From GCA-003244245 sp035606945 (lineage in GTDB: Bacteria; Actinomycetota; Actinomycetes; Mycobacteriales; Pseudonocardiaceae), in the NCBI GenBank assembly GCA_035606945.1, contig DATNDR010000016.1:49931-113930 (forward strand): a DNA stretch of 64,000 bases, in the 5' to 3' direction. Shown one piece after another: positions 37,216 through 46,674 of this stretch. Position 1 is the stretch's first letter, and every line of letters starts with the position of its first letter. The notes below the pieces were generated by a model. That model was not told the origin of the DNA. It ran no database searches and saw only the letters and a program-made list of their open reading frames with translations. The position numbers and the translations under genes are program-made.

Positions 37216-38181
37216 TCAGGCCAGGGGCCTGGGGAATCGCAGCGCCACAGTGGTGCCGGTCGGGCCGTTATGGGTAGTCAGAACGTCGGCGAGGTGGCGC
37301 GCCATCCAGATGCCTCGGCCGCGTCTGGCGTCGGTAGGCGGGCGCACGTAGCCGGTGGTCGCGGGAATGCCGGTCCGGCCATGGTCATCGACGCGGACGA
37401 AGACAGCGTCGGCTGTGGACCAGCCCCGGACCCGGGCAGGCGGCTGGCCGTGCTCCAGCGCGTTGGTGGCGATCTCGTCCACCGCGATGACGATGTCATC
37501 GGTGTCGCCGTCGCTCAACGCTGTGCTAGTACCCCAGGAACGCAACCGCCGGCGCAGTTCAGCGAGGCCGTCAGCAGACTCGAGGCGCACGTCGAGGTCG
37601 AGATCGGCAGGTGCGGCCGGGGCTGAGGTTACGTTGGCGGTGAGGTAGTCGATGGGGTCACGGTACTCGGTGTTGATGATCGTGCCATCGCCACCGAGCA
37701 GTCGTGGGTGGACTGCACGGACCTGCGCCAGCACCTCGGGCGGGTAGCGGCGCTGATCCCACAGAAACAGCATGGGATACCCGTACGCCCCGTAAATCTC
37801 GTAGGCCATGGATACATACCGCAAGTACTGGCTCAACCGGTCGGAGCTGAGGTCGCAACCTGGTTCCCCTATCACGCGAGTGGGCACGCCCGCGCGTTGC
37901 CACTGCGCCAGGTAGTCACCGAAGGACGAAAACATCCGGCCCAGGCGGTTGCCGGACAGCCCGGCACCGCCCCACTGGACGTGGTCGGCAGCCTCGCCCA
38001 AGGCGTCCCGAAGCACTCGCTCGGCGGGCTCCGAGATCACCACAAGAAGGTGCTCCTGACGGCGCAATGCCTCAGCGAGGTAGGGCGACAACAGATCACA
38101 AAGTTGTTCATCAGAGCTATAGAGCACTCCGACGTGCGCGAACCCCACCGCATGCCCCCCCGGATCCGCGGCAGCGCTCAC
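37216..38181 (-). CDS. MEDS-domain sensor with HATPase (anti-sigma kinase-like)
   Basis: 321 aa. Residues about 10-170 form a MEDS (DcmR-type sensory) domain: HVGVLYSSDEQLCDLLSPYL, LLVVISEPAERVL and YEIYGAYGYPMLFLWDQRRY. The last 130 residues are an RsbW/SpoIIAB-like ATPase with the N-box IAVDEIATNALEHG and G-box RRGRGIWMARHLAD, but no histidine phosphorylation helix. By analogy it should bind or phosphorylate an anti-anti-sigma or sigma factor in response to a small-molecule or redox signal. Starts with GTG. Convergent with the synthase operon. Confidence 0.87.
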   Translation of the reverse strand: MSAAADPGGHAVGFAHVGVLYSSDEQLCDLLSPYLAEALRRQEHLLVVISEPAERVLRDALGEAADHVQWGGAGLSGNRLGRMFSSFGDYLAQWQRAGVPTRVIGEPGCDLSSDRLSQYLRYVSMAYEIYGAYGYPMLFLWDQRRYPPEVLAQVRAVHPRLLGGDGTIINTEYRDPIDYLTANVTSAPAAPADLDLDVRLESADGLAELRRRLRSWGTSTALSDGDTDDIVIAVDEIATNALEHGQPPARVRGWSTADAVFVRVDDHGRTGIPATTGYVRPPTDARRGRGIWMARHLADVLTTHNGPTGTTVALRFPRPLA

Positions 38182-38307
38182 GACGGGTTCGGCGTTTCGC
38201 TGAGCTGAAGATCGCCTTCGTCCGCTACCCCGGCTGGATCACCACAATTCATAGATTTACCCAATACCCACTACCGGCATCCTTAAACACCCCGGGAGGA
38301 TCCGCCC

Positions 38308-39438
38308 ATGGGTTCCGGTCTCCTGGTTCATCTGTGCACCCCGGTGACATGGCGGTTGGCGCTGGCCGCGGGCAGCCTGGCGCCGCCGTCACTGTTGCAC
38401 GAAGGCTTCGTGCATCTGTCGACCCCAGCCCAGCTGACCTGGCCGGCCAACGCGCTGTTCAGGGGGCGCACCGATCTTCTTTCCCTGGTCATCGACCCAG
38501 CGCGGCTGCCTGGTGAGTTGCGGTGGGAACCCGCGCCGGACGCCCCCGCCGAGGCGCCTTTTCCGCATCACTACGGCCCGGTGCCGGTGTCCTCCGTGGT
38601 GGCGGTCATGCCGTACCAACCGGGTCCGGATGGGCGCTTCACCGAACCGATCGGGCTGCCCGCGCCCGAGGACACCGTCGCACGAGTACGCCTGTTCGAT
38701 CGTGCGCTGGCCCAGCGGCGTGGCGCCGCCGTACTGCCGGTAAACGGTGGAATTGCGGTGCTCGACCCGAGATTTCCGGCATCCCACGAGCACAACGCGT
38801 TGTGGATGGACGCGCGCAGCGACGCCGCTACGGTGGCCGCCGAGGCTGATCGGGTGCTCGGCGCCGCCGACCTCTGCCACCGGCGGGCGGTGCTCGATGA
38901 CCCCGCCACCGCGACCGCACTAGCGAGCCAAGGGTGGCACATCCTGGAGCTGCCCCTGTTGTTGTACGGCGGCGCGCAGCCAGCAGTGACAGTGCCGCCC
39001 GAATCCATCACCGTAGTGCCCGTGACGCATGAGGTCGTCCGCACGTTGTGGCAGCGGGCCTGGCGGCGCGATCAGCCTGGCCTCGATGACGATGCGGTGC
39101 GCCAGCTCGTCGACTGCGAAGCGCTTGCGGATGCGGTGCTTCGCGTCGTCAACCTCGCAGTCCTCAACCAACGCGGCGAGCCGATCGCAGGCACGCAGCT
39201 ACGCATCGATGGCGCGACCGCCGCAATCGAGGCTGTGATGACCGAACCGGCACACCGGCGCGCCGGCCTCGCGCGGGCGCTGGTACTCGACGCTCTCGCG
39301 CGGGCCCGAACGGCCGGGTGCGATGCCGTCTTTCTCACCGCTGTGGCGGGCGGATGGCCACACCGCTGGTATACCCGTCTCGGATTCACCGACGTCGGCA
39401 GTCGCTTCCAGGCAACGTGCTCGACTATCCCGAATTAA
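38308..39438 (+). CDS. DUF952-GNAT acetyltransferase fusion
   Basis: 376 aa from ATG 38308 after GGGAGGA. Residues 1-110 are a DUF952 domain (HEGFVHLSTPAQLTWPAN and FPHHYGPVPVSSV are its conserved pieces). Residues about 215-376 are a GNAT acetyltransferase with the acetyl-CoA loop PAHRRAGLARALVLDALARA and a C-terminal WYTRLGFTDVG. DUF952 alone has an unknown role. The fusion suggests acetylation of the ligand recognised by the DUF952 part, or of a protein partner. No operon partner is apparent. Confidence 0.85.
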   Translation: MGSGLLVHLCTPVTWRLALAAGSLAPPSLLHEGFVHLSTPAQLTWPANALFRGRTDLLSLVIDPARLPGELRWEPAPDAPAEAPFPHHYGPVPVSSVVAVMPYQPGPDGRFTEPIGLPAPEDTVARVRLFDRALAQRRGAAVLPVNGGIAVLDPRFPASHEHNALWMDARSDAATVAAEADRVLGAADLCHRRAVLDDPATATALASQGWHILELPLLLYGGAQPAVTVPPESITVVPVTHEVVRTLWQRAWRRDQPGLDDDAVRQLVDCEALADAVLRVVNLAVLNQRGEPIAGTQLRIDGATAAIEAVMTEPAHRRAGLARALVLDALARARTAGCDAVFLTAVAGGWPHRWYTRLGFTDVGSRFQATCSTIPN

Positions 39439-39461
39439 GCTGCAGCCCTAGCATTCGGGCC

Positions 39462-40286
39462 ATGAGCGATCGCTCCGCTACCAGCCCGGCCGTTGCTCAG
39501 GAGGATAGCGAGCGCACGTTCGACCGGCTGGTGGACGAGGGCACGCAACGCCTTGGTCGGTCCTGGTCCGGGCTACTCGCAACCGGGTTTCTCGGTGGTC
39601 TGGACGTCGGGGTCGGCGTGCTGGCCCTGCTGTTGCTGGAAGAGGCCACCCATAGCGTTATGCTCGGTGGTCTCGGCTTATCTCTGGGTTTCATCGCGCT
39701 GACGTTGGCGCGTAGTGAACTGTTCACGGAGGACTTTCTTGTTCCCGTGGCAGCGGTCGTAGCCAAGACCGCGTCGTTGGCCTCCCTCGCGCGGCTGTGG
39801 CTGCTGACCACAGTGACCAATTTAGCCGGCGGCTGGATCATCACCGGCCTGGTGATGGCAGGTTTTCCCTCGCTACGTGCCACTGCCGTCGAGTCGGGAA
39901 GGTTTTATATCGACCTCGGTATCACGTGGAAGGCTTTCGCACTGGCACTTGTCGGGGGCATGCTGATCACGCTGATGACTCATCTCCAGCACTCCACCGA
40001 GTCCGACGGTGTGCGGCTGGTACCTGCCATTGTCGTGGGTTTCCTGCTGGGCGCAGGCAAGCTCAATCACGCGATCGTCGCCTCGCTGATCTGTTTTGCC
40101 GCATTGCAGGTCGGAGCGCCGTTCGGCTATGCCGACTGGTTGGGGTTGCTCGCCTTCGCAGTGCTCGGCAATATGATCGGTGGGCTGGCACTCGTCACCC
40201 TGATGCGCCTATTGCAGGTCCCGCACAAGGTATTGGCCGAACGCCGGGGTAATTCCACCCACACCAGGGGACGAAAGGCCGCCTAG
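39462..40286 (+). CDS. Formate/nitrite transporter-family channel
   Basis: 274 aa, six predicted membrane spans of the FNT fold (FLGGLDVGVGVLALLLLEEA, LARSELFTEDFLVPVAAVVA, WIITGLVMAGF, and HAIVASLICFAALQVGAPFG). ARSELFTEDF is a family landmark in the second half of the first repeat. ATG 39462 is chosen because homologues begin with a short polar N terminus; the frame opens at 39318. FNT channels move formate, nitrite or hydrosulfide; the YfdC-like subgroup, which this most resembles, has no defined ion. Ends 4 bases into the convergent gene. Confidence 0.88.
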   Translation: MSDRSATSPAVAQEDSERTFDRLVDEGTQRLGRSWSGLLATGFLGGLDVGVGVLALLLLEEATHSVMLGGLGLSLGFIALTLARSELFTEDFLVPVAAVVAKTASLASLARLWLLTTVTNLAGGWIITGLVMAGFPSLRATAVESGRFYIDLGITWKAFALALVGGMLITLMTHLQHSTESDGVRLVPAIVVGFLLGAGKLNHAIVASLICFAALQVGAPFGYADWLGLLAFAVLGNMIGGLALVTLMRLLQVPHKVLAERRGNSTHTRGRKAA

Positions 40287-40795
40287 CCAGCGTCATCCAC
40301 GTCGTACACGTCGGCCGCCGGAGTGGCCAGCAACAGCTTCGCCATCTCGCCCTTCAGTACGGTCAGGCGGTTCTCCTCCTGCTCGCTCCGATTCTCCGTC
40401 CGCGCCAGCGCGATGAACTCGTCCCCGACATACCCTTCCCGCAGCACCACCGTGACGCTGCGCGCCCGGTAATCGAGCCGGAAAATGAAACGTTCGCGTG
40501 TTGAACCCAGCTCGGGACGCGCCAAGGCATCATCGACGACATACCGGCCGTCGGTCACTGCGCGCATGGCCATCTCGAACGCGTCGCGGGCACCTGGACC
40601 GGCGAAAGCCGTGTGCACCTCGATCTCGCGCCGCTGCGCCAAGCCGTCGGGCTCGAGCAGCGGCAGGGCTCGTTCCATCACCTTCAGCGCGTGCGCCACC
40701 CCGCCGGGAGAATCCGCACCGTGGTAGCGCATCAGATCCTCGAACGTATAGGCGAGCGCGCCTGCCTGGTCCGCGACCTCGATCGTGTTGATCAC
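40283..40795 (-). CDS. Conserved hypothetical protein, 170 aa
   Basis: GTG 40795 is chosen since GGAGGAGC precedes it directly. The protein is soluble, with a helical N-terminal half (VAHALKVMERALPLLEPDG), a central beta-rich part (RERFIFRLDYRARSVTVVLR) and a C-terminal helix followed by an acidic tail (VYDVDDAG). I do not recognise the family. It is convergent with the FNT channel gene (4-base overlap of ends) and divergent from another orphan gene 68 bases away. Confidence 0.7.
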   Translation of the reverse strand: MINTIEVADQAGALAYTFEDLMRYHGADSPGGVAHALKVMERALPLLEPDGLAQRREIEVHTAFAGPGARDAFEMAMRAVTDGRYVVDDALARPELGSTRERFIFRLDYRARSVTVVLREGYVGDEFIALARTENRSEQEENRLTVLKGEMAKLLLATPAADVYDVDDAG

Positions 40796-40862
40796 CCGAG
40801 CTCCTCCGTTGCATGACGCGGTCACGTCCATAACGGTACGTCGAAGTGGGATCATCGACCTG

Positions 40863-41519
40863 GTGACACCTGGACGGCGTTGGCGATTCGACGGTGAGAT
40901 CGCCGCCTTCGGCACGGCCGCGGGCCACCGCATCGTCGTTGGACGGTGGCCGGTGTCACCGTTCGGCCCGATCAGCGATGTCATGGTCGAGGCGCCTGGC
41001 GGTGGCAGGCTGCTCATCGCGCCGAACGATGAGGTCGCCCGATTCCTTGCGGGCACTTACCGCTTCGATTCCGTCGCCGTCACACCGGTCGAGGCAGTTC
41101 GCCGCCCCGAGCGGCTGCACGTGGTGGCGGGGCCGCTGCGCAGCGATCTGATCATCGGAAGACGCGGCTGGCTCGGGTTGCTGCTCCGCGCTGTGCCGCG
41201 CCGGGTGGCCACCGCCCCTGCTTGGGCGGCCCTGATCGACCCGCTGGCTCGAGCCGCGCTGCCCGGCGTGCGGACCCGCGGTAGCGCCGGTTCCGGACGC
41301 CGGGAGTGGTACGGAGCCTGGGATCTTCATCAGCTGCTCTCGGTGACCGCCAGCTGGCAGGGCATTGACCTCGGCGCCATGGCGGACGTATGCCCGCCGG
41401 TCCGGTTCGGATTCGGCTCCACGCCGCGCCGGCCGTCACTGGTGCGCCTCACCACCACCATCCAGCTGCCCACCCCGCCGCTCGATCTCACCGCCCGACA
41501 TGGAGACATATCGGGGTGA
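40863..41519 (+). CDS. Conserved actinobacterial hypothetical protein, 218 aa
   Basis: Starts at GTG 40863 (VTPGRRWRFDGEIAAFG). No signal peptide. Conserved-looking blocks are SDVMVEAPGGGRLLIAP, AGTYRFDSV, GRREWYGAWDLHQLL and CPPVRFGFGSTP, which recur in an uncharacterised actinobacterial family as far as I recall. The C-terminal residues (ARHGDISG) are encoded by the first arm of the second hairpin repeat, and the TGA stop lies in its loop, as in the kinase gene at 16.5 kb. Function unknown. Confidence 0.72.
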   Translation: MTPGRRWRFDGEIAAFGTAAGHRIVVGRWPVSPFGPISDVMVEAPGGGRLLIAPNDEVARFLAGTYRFDSVAVTPVEAVRRPERLHVVAGPLRSDLIIGRRGWLGLLLRAVPRRVATAPAWAALIDPLARAALPGVRTRGSAGSGRREWYGAWDLHQLLSVTASWQGIDLGAMADVCPPVRFGFGSTPRRPSLVRLTTTIQLPTPPLDLTARHGDISG

Positions 41520-43646
41520 TGACGGCCCTCACAACCCCGATATGTCTCCATGTCGGGAGGCGGGCGAAGGCCGGCGGTCCGGCGGGACGCGAACGAGTAG
41601 CCATGGATTCCTCCTGCTGAGTCGTCACAGTGTGTCGATGCTGGTAGCGCAGTGCGAGGTAGCGGTACAGCCGCCAGGCCCACAGTCCGGGTGCACCCCA
41701 GCTGTCGCGGCGCTGCGCGGCGTCGAGCACGTAGAGCGCACGGGCCAGCTCCGCGTGGCTCCACACCAGAGGGGTATTGCCGAGCATCCGCCCCGAGTGC
41801 GGCTCGACCTCCTCCGCGAGCAGCCGCGGCAGTCCGCGCACAACCGATCAGCCGCGCTCCGGCCTGATCCACTCGGCCCAGCCTCGCCAGGGCGGTGACG
41901 GCCAAGAAGGACACCGGCAGGAACGCGCCCTCGGTGCCCGGTCCCGGCCCGAGCTCGGGTGGGTAGCGGTACAGGTAGGGTCCGGCGCCGAGCCGGGCGA
42001 TCACGGCGTCCACCAACCGGCCGGCCCGGGGATCGTCCCTGCCTAACAACCCGAATGCCACCGCCAGCAGCGCTGACGCGTCAGGTGTGCGGTCAGCGTC
42101 CTGGTAGCTCTGCGGCAGCAGGCCCTCGTCGTCAAGCGACGCCAGGATCCGTCTGCAGATGGTCTCGCGGGCAGCCTTCCAGTGCCGCCGGCGAGTCCAC
42201 GGCCGCCATCCGCGAGCGATCCACAGTGCCCGGTCCAGCACCAGCCATCGGCCGATGTCGCCGTCGACCAACGGCTTGGGGTCGGCGAACTCTCCCGTTG
42301 CTGTTTTTGACCCGGTCCGGTCGGTCGCCGCCCACCCCGTCGGCGAGCCGGGTGACCAGCCGCCACGTCGTCGCATCCAGCCGGCCGCCGACTTGCAGGT
42401 AGACCGAGACCGCCTCGACGAGCAGCCCCGGCCCGTCGTATTGCCGCTGGTGGCGGGCCGAGTTTCCGATCCGGATCGGCCGTGAGCCTGCCCAACCATC
42501 GATCCCTGGCAGCTCACGCTGGTCCGGTACCTGCTCCCCACGAACATCGAGCACTGGGGTGCCCACCATGTCTCGCTCGCCCCACACTCGGTGCACAAGC
42601 TCGAGGTGGCGTCGGGCGTCTTCGTGCTGCCCGAGCAACGCCGCGACCGCCGTCGACACCGACGCATCCCGCAGCCACGTGTAACGGTAGTCGAACTGCC
42701 GCTGGTCGCCCGGCGCCTCGGGCAGGCTGGTAGTCGGGGCCGCCACCACCGCGCCACTCGGCCGGTACGTGCAGGCCCGCAGCACCGCCAGCGCATCCAC
42801 AGCCCGCTCGGGGTGCAGCCGCGGCAGCCACGACACCGCGAGCCGATCCCGTTGCACGGCATCGCGCGACTCCAGCCGCGCTACCAGCTGCTCAACGTCG
42901 GGCTTGAGGTCACCGTCCACGGTGATCACCAGCGCCGCCCAGCCGTGCTGCGTCAACCGCACGGTGCTGTGCAGCGCCCCATCGCGAACCTGGTGCCCAT
43001 CGGCATGAACGGTGACCGGTCCGGGCCGTTCGCCGGCTGGCCTGGCTGCCCAACGCGACTGCGCCGTCGACGTGAAACTCCAGCCAGGGGGCGGCAAAGC
43101 CGCCTAGGCGCAGGACATGCTCTACGGTCTGCGGACTCGCCGGCCGGCCGTGGCCGGACCGGTGCGGCCGTAGCAGCCGTACCAGAGCCACCCTGAGCCT
43201 GCGTCCAGCAGCGCGTCCCACACCTCGACGAGGAGGCCCGCAGGCGCGCGCAGCAGTGTCCGCGTACTGCTACCCGCCGGTGCGCTGTCCGCCTCGACGA
43301 GGGCCAGACCGGGAAAAGTCGCGACGCCGCCGTCGGGATCCAGCAGCTGCCAGCACAGCGGTGGGTCGTCGAAGGTCGGCGCGCACCACCAGTCGACCGT
43401 GGCGTCTGGCCGCAGCATTGCGACCGTGCGACCATTGCCCACCAGGCGCGCAGCGCCCAGATCGGGAGCCCATCGGGGCGCCCGCTGACCCTGTCGCTCC
43501 AGCTTGCACATCCGCGTGGCGACACTCTCGTCCCCCGCCAGGCCGAGCCGGCACCACAGAGATTGCCCGCTCATCAGCGAGGGCAATCTCCGCCTGCCGT
43601 TCATTGCTTGCGAACCTTTTTCTGACCGATGCCCGAATTCGCTCAT
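41488..43646 (-). pseudogene. Glycoside hydrolase family 15 (glucoamylase/trehalase-like), multiply frameshifted
   Basis: Pieces of one GH15 protein appear in order on the minus strand but in different frames. The N-terminal domain is at about 43520-43130 (MLRPDATVDWWCAPTFDDPP). The middle is at 43090-42310, with the hallmark FDYRYTWLRDASVSTAVAAL. A later part (GDIGRWLVLDRALWIARGW to FLPVSFLAVTALARLGR) is at about 42300-41850, and the C terminus (TPLVWSHAELARALYVLDAA) at about 41790-41590. At least three to four frameshifts are needed to join them. The enzyme would have hydrolysed alpha-glucosides such as trehalose or maltooligosaccharides. Clear relic; sequencing error would have to strike repeatedly to explain it. 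Confidence 0.85.
41494..41557. terminator. Hairpin repeat, copy 2 (bidirectional terminator-like)
   Basis: Arm 1 (41494-41516) and arm 2 (41535-41557) are perfect 23-base complements containing CATGGAGACATATCGGGG, with an 18-base loop. The core sequence is the same as in the hairpin at 16499-16566. It lies between the hypothetical gene ending at 41519 and the end of the decayed GH15 gene on the other strand, so it again separates convergent units. Confidence 0.75.
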
Positions 43647-43803
43647 GTTGATGGAATCGGATCGGCACCCGGCTGGTGCGAGCTCACGCTGTCGAGCACC
43701 GCCCGCAGGCGTCTGGCGGTATCAGGATCGAGAGCTCAGGGTTCTTAATCAGTAGGTCAGGCTAAGTCGTGAGATCGAAAATCCAGACCATGGAGGAGAG
43801 CCC

Positions 43804-45702
43804 GTGAGCAGAAGGCTCGCAGTGCTGTTGTCCGTGCTCTCGATCCTCGCGCTTACCACCGCTGGACTCGCTCATGCGAGCGGTGCTCGCGCCCCTCACA
43901 TCATCACGCTGGCGGTCGACGCGACCGATGCTCCGGGTAAACTTTTCCACGCGCGGGAAGTCATTCCCGCCAACTCGGGCCCGCTCACGCTCTACTACCC
44001 GAAGTGGATTCCGGGTGAGCACGGGCCGACAGGGCCGATCATCAACTTGGCGGGCCTGAGGTTCAAGGCGGGTGGAGAGAGCCTCACGTGGCGGCGGGAC
44101 CCCGTTGACATGTACGCCTTCCACCTCGATGTGCCGCAGGGCGCGACCACTATCGAGGCCGACCTCGAGTTCCTGGCACCTACCTTCGCCGGCGGATTCA
44201 CGTCGGGTTCCTCGACGACCTCGCACCTTGCCGTCTTCGCCTGGAATTGGATCCTGCTGTCCCCTCCGGTGCCGCACACCGACGACCTGCTGTTCGATGC
44301 CTCGCTGCGACTGCCGGCCGGCTGGCGATACGGCACCGCACTGAGTGTGCAGCAGGAGTCGCATGGCGAGGTGAAATTCCGGACCGTTAGCCTCACCACC
44401 CTCATCGATTCGCCAGTGCTGGCGGCCCAGTACTTCCGTCGCTTTCCGCTCTCGGCAGGCAAACCACCAGTAGAGATGGATGTCGCCGCCGACAGCCCCG
44501 CCGCACTCGACGCAAGCCCGCAGTTCACCGATGCCATGCGCAAGCTCGTCGAGGAGGCGGAGGCGCTTTTCGGGGCCGAGCACTACGACCACTACAACTT
44601 TCTCCTCACCCTCAGCGACCACGTGGCGCACTTCGGCCTCGAACACCACCAATCCAACGACAGCCGCGTCGCCGAACGCGCATTGATCGATGAGGCACAG
44701 GGCCGGCTCGCGCTCGGTGTGCTCCCCCACGAGTACGTCCATTCCTGGAATGGCAAGTACCGTCGCCCCGCCGGGCTGGCCACACCGAATCCCCAGACGC
44801 CGATGCAAGGCGAGATGCTGTGGGTCTACGAAGGGCTGACGCAGTATTACGGAAATGTGCTGGCGGTGCGCAGCGGCCTGTGGACGCCGCAACAGTACGA
44901 AGACACGCTGGCACAAGCCGCCGCGAACCTGGACCACACGCCCGGTCGCCTGTGGCGCCCACTGATCGACACGACCGTCGCGGCGCAGCTGCTCTACCAA
45001 GCTCCGCCAGAGTGGAGCGCCGAGCGGCGTGGCACCGACTTCTATAACGAAGGCGTGCTCATCTGGCTCGACGCCGACACGCTCATCCGCCAACTCACGT
45101 CCGGCCAGCGCTCGCTCGACGACTTCTGCCGCAGGTTCCACGGCGGGCAGACCGGTCCGCCCGCGGTCAAGCCGTACACCTTCGATGACGTGGTGGCAAC
45201 GCTCCATGAGGTCGCTGCCTACGACTGGCAGGGTTTTCTCAATCAGCGCCTCTACAGCACCGACGGGCACGCTCCCCTAGGCGGTATCGAGCGTGGCGGG
45301 TGGCGGCTCACCTACAACGCCGAGCAAGGTCAGCGGATCCAGGATCTGGAAGCAGCCCGCAAGCAGGTTGAGATGGGCTTCTCGCTGGGGTTACGCCTGA
45401 ACACCGACGGCCTCATCACCGACGTGATTCCCGGGACCCCGGCGGCGCAGGCCGACCTCGGACCGGGCATGACCGTTGTCGCGGTAGACGGTAACGGATT
45501 TTCACCCGACATCCTGCGTGACGCGGTCAGCACGGCCAGGACCTCCAACAAGCCGATGCAGCTGCTGGTCAACAATGAGGGCGCGCTGATCACCTATCCG
45601 ATCGCCTACCACGGCGGCCAGCAGTATCCGCACCTCGTGCGCGACGGCGCCAAGCCCGATTCGTTGAGCCAAATCATCGCGCCCCTGACCCCGAGGCGGT
45701 GA
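43804..45702 (+). CDS. Secreted M61-family metallopeptidase with PDZ domain
   Basis: 632 aa. GTG 43804 follows GGAGGAG. A signal peptide (LAVLLSVLSILALTTAGLAHAS) directs export. The N-terminal beta domain carries LYYPKWIPGEHGPTGP, a landmark of the glycyl-aminopeptidase (M61) group. The catalytic HExxH is LPHEYVHSWNGKYRRP, and a downstream Glu in WVYEGLTQYYG completes the zinc site. Residues about 520-610 are a PDZ domain (LGLRLNTDGLITDVIPG). It removes Gly/Ala-type residues from peptides outside the cell. The family is better known from Proteobacteria and Acidobacteria. Confidence 0.92.
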   Translation: MSRRLAVLLSVLSILALTTAGLAHASGARAPHIITLAVDATDAPGKLFHAREVIPANSGPLTLYYPKWIPGEHGPTGPIINLAGLRFKAGGESLTWRRDPVDMYAFHLDVPQGATTIEADLEFLAPTFAGGFTSGSSTTSHLAVFAWNWILLSPPVPHTDDLLFDASLRLPAGWRYGTALSVQQESHGEVKFRTVSLTTLIDSPVLAAQYFRRFPLSAGKPPVEMDVAADSPAALDASPQFTDAMRKLVEEAEALFGAEHYDHYNFLLTLSDHVAHFGLEHHQSNDSRVAERALIDEAQGRLALGVLPHEYVHSWNGKYRRPAGLATPNPQTPMQGEMLWVYEGLTQYYGNVLAVRSGLWTPQQYEDTLAQAAANLDHTPGRLWRPLIDTTVAAQLLYQAPPEWSAERRGTDFYNEGVLIWLDADTLIRQLTSGQRSLDDFCRRFHGGQTGPPAVKPYTFDDVVATLHEVAAYDWQGFLNQRLYSTDGHAPLGGIERGGWRLTYNAEQGQRIQDLEAARKQVEMGFSLGLRLNTDGLITDVIPGTPAAQADLGPGMTVVAVDGNGFSPDILRDAVSTARTSNKPMQLLVNNEGALITYPIAYHGGQQYPHLVRDGAKPDSLSQIIAPLTPRR

Positions 45703-45708
45703 AGGCCG

Positions 45709-46146
45709 TCAAGTACGCGATCGACGACGAACGATGGAGCGTGCCAGCACTCGCCAGCCAAGCAGCAACAGCGCCAGGCCTAAGGTGACAACCACCACGA
45801 ACGCCAGGGGCAATCGGTGGGTGAACGCTGCGCGAACACCGAGCCCGACCACGGTGGCGCTGACCCACACCGCGGTTCCGACGGGCAACCGTAACGGCGC
45901 GCGCCACGCCCGGCCGACCAGCCACCCGATGACCAATCCCAGCAGGAACGGCGACGCAGTGGTGAGCAACTCGAACGCATCAACCACCTCGCCATGCAAG
46001 CTGCGCCCTATGGCGGTGAACACCAGTACCGCGAGCACATCGGCTCCCGCGGCGAGGGTGACAGTTGCTGGTCGAACGCTCGGCGCACGCTCGAGTTCGT
46101 AGTGCGGTGCCAAGCTACGTGGTCCGCGCTGATGCCCGAGCCGCAT
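45709..46146 (-). CDS. DUF3054 membrane protein
   Basis: 145 aa with four hydrophobic spans (ADVLAVLVFTAIGRSLHG, ASPFLLGLVIGWLVG, TAVWVSATVVGLGVRAAF, AFVVVVTLGLALLLLGW). The FTAIGRSLHGE segment is typical of DUF3054. Function of the family is unknown. The ATG at 46146 overlaps the end of the upstream hypothetical gene by 32 bases, suggesting co-translation; no closer start is available. Confidence 0.82.
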   Translation of the reverse strand: MRLGHQRGPRSLAPHYELERAPSVRPATVTLAAGADVLAVLVFTAIGRSLHGEVVDAFELLTTASPFLLGLVIGWLVGRAWRAPLRLPVGTAVWVSATVVGLGVRAAFTHRLPLAFVVVVTLGLALLLLGWRVLARSIVRRRSRT

Positions 46147-46495
46147 CTTCGAGCCGCTTAACCACGACGTCCGCGTGGATCGGAATGGAATTCTCTCTCA
46201 GCGGGCCGGTACCCCGTAGCTGCGCCTTGAACGGGAACTGGTGCTCGGGGGACTCTCCGGGCTCTTCGCGGTCGAGTTCACCGTCAACCACCGGGTATAC
46301 CTCGCCCGTCCACACAGTGTCGTCGGGAAGATGCAACTCAACAGTCACGTCGCCCAACGCACCCGCCGGCGAGCTGACGCGTGTGCTAACGCACCAGCTC
46401 ACCAGCGGAGCAACGCGTTGAGTGACCACCAACTCGCCTGGCCTGAGCGCGCCATCGGCGATGCGGCACATCACCTCGATGTTCAGGACGTTCAT
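46115..46495 (-). CDS. Conserved hypothetical protein, 126 aa
   Basis: ATG 46495 follows GGGAGGTCC. A small soluble beta-rich protein (MNVLNIEVMCRIADGALRPG, VELHLPDDTVWTGEVYPVVD, FPFKAQLRGTGPLRENSIPI). I do not recognise a family or active-site motif. Its 3' end overlaps the DUF3054 gene on the same strand. The open frame extends well upstream but without coding character. Confidence 0.65.
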   Translation of the reverse strand: MNVLNIEVMCRIADGALRPGELVVTQRVAPLVSWCVSTRVSSPAGALGDVTVELHLPDDTVWTGEVYPVVDGELDREEPGESPEHQFPFKAQLRGTGPLRENSIPIHADVVVKRLEDAARASARTT

Positions 46496-46674
46496 GCTGG
46501 ACCTCCCTTGCCTGGTGCCATCCTTGCCTGACGCCAGTCCCGGAGTCGTCCGTCCCCGCTGTGCCGCCGAATTGAGGCTACGGCACGCGAGTGATGCCCG
46601 GAGGTACGCCGGCCAAGCACCGTGGCAGCGAGCAGAATCCATGCGTGGGAGCGCGCTCCGTCCTCGCGGTGCGC

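Noticed and set aside
40283..41056. Longer 257-aa minus-strand frame over the hypothetical gene
   Set aside because: The added N-terminal part lies across the divergent gene and lacks coding character; the GTG at 40795 has an ideal ribosome site.
43762..45270. 502-aa minus-strand frame
   Set aside because: Antisense to the M61 peptidase, whose signal peptide, zinc motif and PDZ domain are on the plus strand.
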